Below, one piece after another: positions 32,450 through 38,465 of a stretch of DNA of 38,465 bases. Within the stretch, counting starts at the first letter, position 1. Every line of letters starts with the position of its first letter. The notes beneath the pieces are model-generated. The model did not search any database. It had not been told where the DNA came from and saw nothing but the letters and a program-made list of their open reading frames with translations. The stretch is from contig JBMOLL010000118.1 in NCBI GenBank assembly GCA_049325415.1, positions 1 to 38,465 on the forward strand, in the 5' to 3' direction. Made by a program: the position numbers and the translations under genes. The stretch comes from JBMOLL01 sp049325415. GTDB lineage: Bacteria; Bacteroidota; Bacteroidia; Bacteroidales; GCA-2748055.

Positions 32450-33466
32450 ATGATCCTAACGCGTTTTCAATCAGTTTTGGTATCTGCCACCCTGGTCCTC
32501 TTTCTTGCCGGATGTCAACGTTCACCCCTCAGGGTGGATGTCTCCGGTGTTCAGGCAAAGGTCGACCTGGAACGTTTCGACCGAGATGTGTTCCTGATGA
32601 GCCCGGGAAATGAGGAAGAAGCGATCCGGGGCTTTTATGAAAGCTACGGCGATTTCTTCGACGTCTTCAATGTCCATGTGATCAGTATCGGTCCTGCATC
32701 GCAGAAGTATTATCCTTCCTACCTGTCCATGTTTGTGAACGACCCGGAGAACAGGGAGGTTTATAATTATACCTCGGAGGTGTTTGCCGACTGTTCGGGG
32801 CTGGAAGAGGAGCTGAGCCTGGGCTTCAGGCATTACCTGTATTATTATCCCGACAGCATTGTACCGCGGGTGATTGGTTATGTAAGCCGTTTCAATCAGA
32901 AACTGTTTACGGTCGGAAGGTATATCGGTGTGGGGCTCGATCAGTATCTGGGAAGCGACTGCCGCTATTATGAGATGCTCCGGACGCCGGCCTATCAGCG
33001 CTACAACAACCGCAAAGAGAAGATCCCTTCCGATGTCATGCGCATCTGGGCTTCGTCGCTCTATCCGTATAACGACTCCCTGGATAATTTGCTTAACCAC
33101 ATGATCTACAATGGAATGCTCGATTACTTCACGGAGGCCATGCTGCCCGGTGAGCCCGATTCGCTGCGGCTGGGTTTTACACCGCTACAGACGAAATGGT
33201 GCCAGAACAATGAGCAGCAGATGTGGACCTATCTTATTGAGCACAAGCTTCTCTTCTCCACCGATCCCATGGTGATCAAGAAACTGACCGATGATGCGCC
33301 CTATACGTATTATTTCACGGGAGAGTCGCCCGGCAAGGCGGCCAACTGGCAGGGTCTGCAGATCGTCAGGGCGTATGTGAAACGCAATCCGGAGGTGTCG
33401 CTGCCCCGGTTGATGGCTGTCCGCGATTACCAGCAGATCCTTACCGGCTCGAGGTACGATCCATAG
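32450..33466 (+). CDS. gldB: GldB-like gliding motility lipoprotein
   Basis: 338 residues with a lipoprotein signal ending LVLFLAGC, lipidated at C22. The body matches GldB: DLERFDRDVF near residue 40, FYESYGDFFDVF, and SLPRLMAVRDYQQILTGSRYDP at the C-terminus, plus KLLFSTDPMVIKKL. GldB is a lipoprotein required for gliding in Flavobacterium; it may act alongside the T9SS/gliding machinery, although many non-gliding Bacteroidota also carry it. Here it supports T9SS-dependent surface export together with the sorting-domain protein at 237-2111. Its 3' end overlaps the 3' end of the SGNH hydrolase gene by 26 bases. Confidence 0.88.
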   Translation: MILTRFQSVLVSATLVLFLAGCQRSPLRVDVSGVQAKVDLERFDRDVFLMSPGNEEEAIRGFYESYGDFFDVFNVHVISIGPASQKYYPSYLSMFVNDPENREVYNYTSEVFADCSGLEEELSLGFRHYLYYYPDSIVPRVIGYVSRFNQKLFTVGRYIGVGLDQYLGSDCRYYEMLRTPAYQRYNNRKEKIPSDVMRIWASSLYPYNDSLDNLLNHMIYNGMLDYFTEAMLPGEPDSLRLGFTPLQTKWCQNNEQQMWTYLIEHKLLFSTDPMVIKKLTDDAPYTYYFTGESPGKAANWQGLQIVRAYVKRNPEVSLPRLMAVRDYQQILTGSRYDP

Positions 33467-34130
33467 CCAGGCCGATCTCATCTGCAACTACCAACTGTGC
33501 TTCGGGGATCATGTGGATCCCATCGGGCGACAGGGCAGTCCAGTCTTCTTTCAACTGGTGCCAGGTCGGAACGAACACGCATTTCCTTTTCCTGGCCACC
33601 CTGGCCAGCTCAGGGACCAGGCGTGTGACCCTTTCCGATCCGCCCCAATACTTTTCCTCCATCAGGCTGTCGGCGCCGATGGGAGGCGGCGAGACCAGGC
33701 AGATCACCGGAGGATTTGTCTTCAGCCGTGGATCTTTCTGAATAATCCGGATCAGACGATCCATATTCTTCGCTACCTGCCTGGTGCTGTCCGCAAAAAC
33801 CGCCTTGCAGTCGTTGGTGCCCAGCATGATCACCACCCGGTCGATAATCCCCATCTCTTCCAGGCCCCGGCCGATATAGCTGTCGATCATCTGCAGGGTG
33901 TTCAGGTCCTGCCGGCCATTGTTGTAAAAGCCGATGGTGTTCCCCGAACGGCAGGTATTCACGAAACGGTCGGCCGGACGCATTGCTGCCAGCTGGTTTG
34001 CCCAGCCGTAGTCGAAGGCCCCGTTCGAATCGCCGATAAGGAGGACGTGGAGCGGATTGTCGGGGTCTCCCTGGGCGGGAATTGGCGCGGTAAAAACCAG
34101 CAGGAGTAAAAACAACAGGGAAGGTTTCAT
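33441..34130 (-). CDS. SGNH/GDSL hydrolase family protein, secreted
   Basis: 229 residues from ATG 34130, chosen because it gives a clean signal peptide (MKPSLLFLLLLVFTAPIPAQ); the open frame extends upstream into the SDR gene without support. The SGNH blocks are visible: block I LLIGDSNGAF (catalytic S35, with N in place of the usual L), block III GTNDCKAVF, and block V with the D-x-x-H pair in SPDGIHMIP. The family cleaves esters of lipids or acetylated sugars; the substrate here is unknown, and the periplasm or surface is the likely place. The 3' end overlaps gldB. Confidence 0.85.
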   Translation of the reverse strand: MKPSLLFLLLLVFTAPIPAQGDPDNPLHVLLIGDSNGAFDYGWANQLAAMRPADRFVNTCRSGNTIGFYNNGRQDLNTLQMIDSYIGRGLEEMGIIDRVVIMLGTNDCKAVFADSTRQVAKNMDRLIRIIQKDPRLKTNPPVICLVSPPPIGADSLMEEKYWGGSERVTRLVPELARVARKRKCVFVPTWHQLKEDWTALSPDGIHMIPEAQLVVADEIGLAMDRTSSR

Positions 34131-34251
34131 GTTCAAATCGTTTGGTACCGTCAACGAAGATAGGAAAAATGCGGAAGGCGCCGGTCTGAAACGGGTAGGC
34201 TGTTGTTTTGTCCCACAACAAAAACCATTGTATTTTGTCATTTCTCCAATG

Positions 34252-34259
34252 TAAATTTG
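34252..34259 (+). promoter_or_regulatory. Bacteroidota -7 box for the SDR gene
   Basis: TAAATTTG (TAnnTTTG), with TTG at 34228-34230 as a -33 element 21 bases upstream. The SDR start codon follows 16 bases after the box. Confidence 0.55.
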
Positions 34260-34275
34260 TAAAAAACAAGGGACA

Positions 34276-35094
34276 ATGGAAACAAAAAAAGTAGTACTGA
34301 TCACCGGAGCCAGCGCGGGGATCGGATGGGATACGGCGCTTTTATTGAATAAGCATGGTTTTAAGGTTTATGGTGCGGCCCGGCGCCTGGAGGCCATGAA
34401 GGGCCTGGAAAAGGAAGGCATTGAGATCCTTCCGCTGGATATCACCGACGAAGGGTCCATTGTAAAATGCGTGTCTATCATCCTGGAAAAGGAGCAGCGG
34501 ATTGATATACTGATCAACAATGCCGGCTACGGTTCATACGGTGCGGTGGAGGATGTGCCCCTGGAGGAAGCACGGCGGCAGTTTGAGGTGAATATCTTCG
34601 GACTGGCCCGGCTCACGCAGCTTGTGCTGCCATCCATGAGGGCCAATCATTACGGAAAGATCGTCAATGTGTCGTCGATGGCCGGGAAGATCTATACCAA
34701 ATTCGGTGCGTGGTACCATGCCACCAAGCATGCGCTCGAGGGATTATCGGACTGTCTGAGGCTCGAAACCAGGGGCTTTGGCATCGATGTGATCATCGTG
34801 GAGCCGGGCGGGATCAAAACCGACTGGGGTCCCATTGCCGCCGGCAATCTCAGGAAGACTTCCGGCTCGGGGGCCTATGCAGCTGAGGCCCTGCGATCGG
34901 CTGCCGGAATGGAGAAAATGTACTCCTCCAGCCAGCTTTCCGAGGTAAAGGTGATCTCCCGTACCATCCTGAGGGCCATCACGGCCCGTCGCCCGAGATA
35001 CCGCTACCTGAAAGGCTATATGGCCAAACCGGCGGTCTTTGTCAGGAAGTGGTTCGGCGACCGGATCTTCGACCGGATCGTGGGGATGATGTGA
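34276..35094 (+). CDS. Short-chain dehydrogenase/reductase
   Basis: 272 residues, the classical SDR length. The cofactor motif TGASAGIG is at 10-17, followed by AARRLEAMKGL (an Arg pair that favours NADP(H)), DITDEGS, NNAGYGSYGAVEDVPLEEAR, the catalytic Ser in VSSMAGKIYTKFG, and YHATKHALEG with the YxxxK pair. PGGIKTDWGPIA marks the substrate side. The motif order and the NNAGYGSYG segment fit the group of SDRs that act on hydrophobic carbonyls or alcohols (retinol/3-ketosteroid-like), but the substrate is unknown. It is a single gene with its own promoter. Confidence 0.93.
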   Translation: METKKVVLITGASAGIGWDTALLLNKHGFKVYGAARRLEAMKGLEKEGIEILPLDITDEGSIVKCVSIILEKEQRIDILINNAGYGSYGAVEDVPLEEARRQFEVNIFGLARLTQLVLPSMRANHYGKIVNVSSMAGKIYTKFGAWYHATKHALEGLSDCLRLETRGFGIDVIIVEPGGIKTDWGPIAAGNLRKTSGSGAYAAEALRSAAGMEKMYSSSQLSEVKVISRTILRAITARRPRYRYLKGYMAKPAVFVRKWFGDRIFDRIVGMM

Positions 35095-35252
35095 GGCACG
35101 CATGCGCCTGCGAGGCTACCTGTGTTTTCCTTCGTCAATTTTAACAAAGTTTTTTTGCCGTTAAAGGTCCTTATTGTTAACTTACAGCAAGTTGAGGCCA
35201 TTGCAAATCCGTCTCAACAAGGAAATGCAGTAAAAAACCAATAATGATCTGA

Positions 35253-37133
35253 ATGGAAAAAGTCAGCAAGCGCAGTAAACTGATTGTAAAAATCATCCTG
35301 CCTCTCTCCCTCGCCCTCTCCGTGTCGTTTTTGTTAATTATCCTTTTAAGCCGCCATTACCTGGTACGGTCGAACCGGGAGAACACCGACGACATGATCC
35401 GCAGCAAAGTGGCGGATCTGAACCGCAATATCAACCGAATGTCGGATGATGCCCTGTATTCGGCAAGTATTTGTGCCGGGCTCGAATTTGTGAAGGAAGC
35501 TTATGAAAATTATTACCGGACGGGCGATCTGGTGGCTTCTTCCATGATCATCCAGCGAAATATGGGAGAAGTGAACAATGCGATTAAGCAGAATATTGGA
35601 GTGAATCCCCAGATCCATTATCACCTTCCTCCTGCCACCAGTTTCATCCGCTGCTGGTCGGAGAAGCGGGGGGATGACCTTTCGGCTTTCCGGAGCACGA
35701 TCGTCCAGATCTCCAGCACCCATAAGCCGATAAAGGGGATCGAGGTCGGACGCGGCGGATTTGTGATCCGCGGGATTGCGCCCATTAGCAGGGTGAACGG
35801 CGATTACCTGGGATCTGTGGAGATCCTGCTCGGGTTCGAAAACTATCTCGACCTTTCTAAAAGTAACGACATGGAGGAGATAGCCATGTTCATGCACACC
35901 GATCTGCTTGAGATTGCCACGGGTTTTCTTGAGCAATCGGGATCCAATGTATCCCGCGAGGAACTGACCGTGGGAAATTTCATTAATATCGACAAGACTT
36001 CGGATAAAATGATCCTGGCCAATCTCGAAGCTTCTGATCTTGACCGGGGAGCAGCCGGGCTGACAATTTTCGAAAAGGGAAAATACAAGTATGGCGTTTA
36101 CCCCATTCCCGACTATTCGGGCAAGGTGATCGGAACAGGGGTTTACCAGCTCGACATGTCCTCGTTCTACAATTCGCTACGTAGCATGAACAGGGCGATC
36201 GTACTGATCGGCATCCTGGCCCTCCTTTTGATTATTTCCATGATCTCCATGCTTATTGTAAAACGGATAGACAGGCCTGTCCATGATGCACTGGCCTACA
36301 TCGGAAAAATCGCCGAAGGAGATCTGACCTGTGATATTAAAATCACTTCCAGGGATGAGATCGGAACTTTACTGAGCTATATCGTGATGATGAAAGACAG
36401 GTTGAGAGATATTGTGACAAGTATCGTCACGGGGGCGGAGAGCATCGCACTTGCCAGTAAGGAGATCAGTTTCAGTTCCCAGCATATTTCAAGCGGGGCC
36501 AACCGGCAGGCGGCGTCCACCGAACAGGTGTCCTCCTCGGTCGAGGAAATTGCCGCAAGTATTCAACAGGCAACTGAAAATTCCAACCAGACCGGAAAAA
36601 TTGCCCAGGAAACCGTGACCGGGATCAGGGATGGCTATTCCTCTACCCGGGAGACTGTTCTGGCGATTAACCAGATTGCTGAGAAGATCAAAATCATCAA
36701 CGAAATAGCCCAGCAAACGAATATTCTGGCCCTTAATGCGGCCGTTGAGGCTGCCCGGGCAGGCGAACACGGCAAAGGATTTGCAGTGGTGGCGGCCGAA
36801 ATACGAAAACTTGCCGAGCACAGTAAGGATGCCGGCGACGACATCATCGAACTGTCGGTGAAAGGCGTATCGATTTCGGAAACAGCCGGTAATATGCTTT
36901 CACAGCTGGTGCCTGAGATCGAAAAAACCGCGCAGCTGGTGCAGGAAATTGCAGCTTCGGGCCTGGAGCAGAGAACGGGTGTTGAGCAGGTCAACATGGC
37001 CCTCAGCGATCTGAACAAGATTACCCAGCAAAATGCCGCCGCCGCCGAACAGCTCGCCACCAGTGCTGAAGAACTGGCCGAACAGGCCGACAGCCTGAAG
37101 GAGCTGGTGGAGGTGTTTAAACTGAAGGAATAA
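35253..37133 (+). CDS. Methyl-accepting chemotaxis protein with dCache-type sensor
   Basis: 626 residues. Membrane helix 1 (about 13-36), a periplasmic sensor (37-312) of double-Cache type (HLPPATSFIRCW, then GDDLSAFR, GIEVGRGGFVIRGI), membrane helix 2 (about 313-337), HAMP (338-390), and a signalling domain (400-620) with the hairpin tip EIAQQTNILALNAAVEAARAG (484-504) and FAVVAAEIRKLAEHS. The tip binds CheA/CheW. The LPPATSFIRCW pattern resembles the dCache_3 class. No CheW-binding pentapeptide is seen at the C-terminus. No other chemotaxis gene is near, and a gliding organism would be unusual in carrying this without flagella, so the output may be a Wsp/Dif-like pathway. Confidence 0.92.
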   Translation: MEKVSKRSKLIVKIILPLSLALSVSFLLIILLSRHYLVRSNRENTDDMIRSKVADLNRNINRMSDDALYSASICAGLEFVKEAYENYYRTGDLVASSMIIQRNMGEVNNAIKQNIGVNPQIHYHLPPATSFIRCWSEKRGDDLSAFRSTIVQISSTHKPIKGIEVGRGGFVIRGIAPISRVNGDYLGSVEILLGFENYLDLSKSNDMEEIAMFMHTDLLEIATGFLEQSGSNVSREELTVGNFINIDKTSDKMILANLEASDLDRGAAGLTIFEKGKYKYGVYPIPDYSGKVIGTGVYQLDMSSFYNSLRSMNRAIVLIGILALLLIISMISMLIVKRIDRPVHDALAYIGKIAEGDLTCDIKITSRDEIGTLLSYIVMMKDRLRDIVTSIVTGAESIALASKEISFSSQHISSGANRQAASTEQVSSSVEEIAASIQQATENSNQTGKIAQETVTGIRDGYSSTRETVLAINQIAEKIKIINEIAQQTNILALNAAVEAARAGEHGKGFAVVAAEIRKLAEHSKDAGDDIIELSVKGVSISETAGNMLSQLVPEIEKTAQLVQEIAASGLEQRTGVEQVNMALSDLNKITQQNAAAAEQLATSAEELAEQADSLKELVEVFKLKE

Positions 37134-37171
37134 CCGGCTGGGACGCCGGCCTGTTTTATTCAAAACGGACC

Positions 37172-37696
37172 ATGAAACGGGAAAAAAAGATGCTGATCGG
37201 CTATCTGACAGGGGGATTGCTGGTGCTTGTCGTCGTTCCCCTGTTCATATACCTGCTGACCCTGTTTATTGGCCGCTTTTACCAGGTTTTGCTCATTGGG
37301 AACCTTGCTTCGCGGCTGGTGCTGATCGCTTTGCTGCTGATTCCCGGATTACTTTTTGCCGTATGGTCGCTTGCGGAGCAGAACAACAGGGGAGAGGGTG
37401 GACCGCTCGAGATCGGAAATCTGGAGATCAGTCCGAAAACCCGTATGCTTGTGACCTCGGGACCTTATCGTTACACAAGGAATCCGATGCTCTTCGGGGC
37501 CTTCCTGCTTTATCTGGCCTATGCCCTGGTCCTGAATTCCTTATCTTCCCTGATCCTGGTATTCCTGTTGTTTGCCCTGATGCTGGGCCTGGTGGTTCCT
37601 ATGGAAGAAAAAAGGCTGGAGAAGGATTTCGGGGAAGCTTACCTGGAGTACCGGAAGAGCGTACCGGTGTTTTTCCCGCGGTTCAGTAAACGATAA
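37172..37696 (+). CDS. Isoprenylcysteine carboxyl methyltransferase family protein
   Basis: 174 residues, about four to five membrane segments (about 8-30, 38-64, 106-140). The family signature TSGPYRYTRNPMLFGAFLL is present, as are PMEEKRLEKDFGEAYLEYRKSV and VPVFFP near the end. This ICMT/PEMT-type fold methylates a small-lipid or thiol/amine substrate at the membrane with S-adenosylmethionine; bacterial members have unproven substrates. It begins about 38 bases after the chemoreceptor and may be co-transcribed. An alternative start at MLIGYL (M7) is possible. Confidence 0.85.
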   Translation: MKREKKMLIGYLTGGLLVLVVVPLFIYLLTLFIGRFYQVLLIGNLASRLVLIALLLIPGLLFAVWSLAEQNNRGEGGPLEIGNLEISPKTRMLVTSGPYRYTRNPMLFGAFLLYLAYALVLNSLSSLILVFLLFALMLGLVVPMEEKRLEKDFGEAYLEYRKSVPVFFPRFSKR

Positions 37697-37717
37697 GCCG
37701 TTTTTCAGGATTTCTGC

Positions 37718-37755
37718 CCCGGATCGCTGACCCTGTTTTTTAAGCCTGATCCGGG
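37718..37755 (+). terminator. Possible hairpin terminator after the methyltransferase
   Basis: Arms CCCGGATC (37718-37725) and GATCCGGG (37748-37755), 8 bp. The T-run lies in the loop rather than after the stem, so this is not a standard intrinsic terminator. Confidence 0.3.
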
Positions 37756-37800
37756 TGGACATCCCCCATTTTATTAAAATCTAAAAGATAGCCGGGGTTG

Positions 37801-37904
37801 CAGTGGTGAGCCTGCCGAACCACAAGTCGAAGGACCTCCTCATCCTGTGAGCATAGCCTTTCACTACGACGAACAGTGGTGAGCCTGCCGAACCACAAGC
37901 CGAA
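37801..37904. repeat. Two 31-bp copies of a second REP-like repeat
   Basis: Copies at 37801-37831 and 37874-37904 differ at one base. Each has a short hairpin, GTGGT...ACCAC, around GAGCCTGCCGA. The core TGAGCCTGCCGAA is shared with the reverse complement of the array repeat at 26728-27247. The whole gap 37697-38043 otherwise holds no gene. Confidence 0.85.
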
Positions 37905-38018
37905 TGCATTATAGCCATAGTCTGGCACAGCACATTTTTCAGGTACTATCATATGTTTATCTCTTATACCGAAGCCCCGGCTAATAATCCTGCTCTGGTT
38001 TTTCAACGCGCAAATCCT

Positions 38019-38026
38019 TAACTTTA
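38019..38026 (+). promoter_or_regulatory. Near-consensus -7 box for the MDR gene
   Basis: TAACTTTA matches TAnnTTTG in five of the six fixed positions, 17 bases before the start at 38044. Confidence 0.35.
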
Positions 38027-38043
38027 AAACATAAAACAGAAAT

Positions 38044-38465
38044 ATGAAAGCCATCCTCTACGATAAAAAAGTCCTTCCCGGTAAACTGGTCCTGCGGGAA
38101 GTGCCGGCTCCGATCCCTGGTGATAACGAAGTCCTGATCAGGATCAGGGCCGTGTCGCTGAATGCGGCGGACTACCGCTCCATGAAAATGGGGATCATCC
38201 CCAAAACAAAGATTTTCGGGGCGGATATTGCCGGCGTCGTTGAATCGGCAGGTAAGGACGCGGTACGTTTCAGGCCGGGAGATGAAGTGATCGGCGACCT
38301 GGCCGATTGTGGTTTTGGCGGACTGGCTGAATTTGCCCTTGCACCGGAACGGCTGCTGACCCTGAAGCCCGGAAAACTATCCTTTGAAGAAGCTGCTGCC
38401 CTGCCGATGGCCGCCCAGACTGCCCTGCAGGCCCTGCATGATAAAGGTGAGCTTGCTGCGGAATC
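38044..38465 (+). CDS. MDR-family oxidoreductase, N-terminal part (cut by window edge)
   Basis: Only about 140 residues are visible. They show the GroES-like N-terminal domain of medium-chain dehydrogenases/quinone reductases: MKAILYDKKVLPGKLVLREV, VLIRIRAVSLNAADYRSM, FGADIAGVVESAGKDA, FRPGDEVIGDL, and AALPMAAQTALQAL at the start of the Rossmann part. No zinc-binding Cys/His pair is seen in the GADIAGVVESAG region, so a zinc-free quinone-reductase or NAD(P)-dependent reductase type fits best. The nucleotide-binding domain lies outside the window. It follows the repeat-containing gap. Confidence 0.88.
   Translation, partial: MKAILYDKKVLPGKLVLREVPAPIPGDNEVLIRIRAVSLNAADYRSMKMGIIPKTKIFGADIAGVVESAGKDAVRFRPGDEVIGDLADCGFGGLAEFALAPERLLTLKPGKLSFEEAAALPMAAQTALQALHDKGELAAE

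Noticed and set aside
34131..34304. Longer SGNH hydrolase start
   Set aside because: It overlaps the SDR promoter and start, and would bury the signal peptide at MKPSLLFLLL.

Overview
The window looks like a chromosomal segment of a Bacteroidota bacterium, most likely an environmental member of the Bacteroidales/Marinilabiliales side. The evidence is a protein with a type IX secretion (T9SS) C-terminal sorting domain, a GldB-type gliding lipoprotein, the MurF-alanine racemase fusion typical of this phylum, many OmpA/PorT-like barrels, and repeated TAnnTTTG boxes (the Bacteroidota -7 promoter element) in the gaps in front of genes. Most genes are housekeeping or envelope genes of moderate to high GC. 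No tRNA, rRNA, CRISPR array, transposase or phage gene was recognised.

Layout. 1-2934 (minus): a tightly coupled run of PASTA membrane protein, T9SS-sorted surface protein and the start of an RluD-type pseudouridine synthase. 3190-5906 (minus): rpmH, then rsmG, an ECF sigma factor and a membrane GT2 glycosyltransferase in one overlapping run. 6023-10342 (plus): tgt-lptG coupled by ATGA, then a carboxyltransferase plus biotin carrier pair. 10553-15624: ispE (minus), a hybrid histidine kinase and dnaB (plus), and a HAD phosphatase (minus). 15683-20243: a DEAD-box helicase, a small secreted protein built of WM repeats, an AT-rich single-gene island, an outer membrane barrel and a GIN-domain lipoprotein. 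20303-21743 (minus): rsmI with a Pro/Gln-rich protein. 21811-26788 (plus): tdk, murF-alr and a GT2-GT4 fusion. 26728-27247: a repeat array of eight 27-bp copies. 27269-29918 (minus): Crp/Fnr regulator, LpxL-like acyltransferase, glycosyltransferase. 30051-32368 (minus): nadE and a PorT-like barrel. 32450-38465: gldB, SGNH hydrolase (minus), SDR, a chemoreceptor, an isoprenylcysteine-methyltransferase-like protein, a second repeat pair and the start of an MDR oxidoreductase.

Taken together, much of the window serves the cell envelope: peptidoglycan precursor synthesis (MurF-Alr), lipid A/LPS-type assembly (LpxL, LptG, three glycosyltransferases), surface protein export (T9SS, GldB, PorT-like) and sensing (histidine kinase, chemoreceptor). 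The least explained items are the WM-repeat secreted protein (16833-17399), the 55/80-bp periodic repeat array into which a glycosyltransferase gene reads (26728-27247), the AT-rich island gene (17682-18371), and a Tgt whose usual zinc-binding cysteines are absent.
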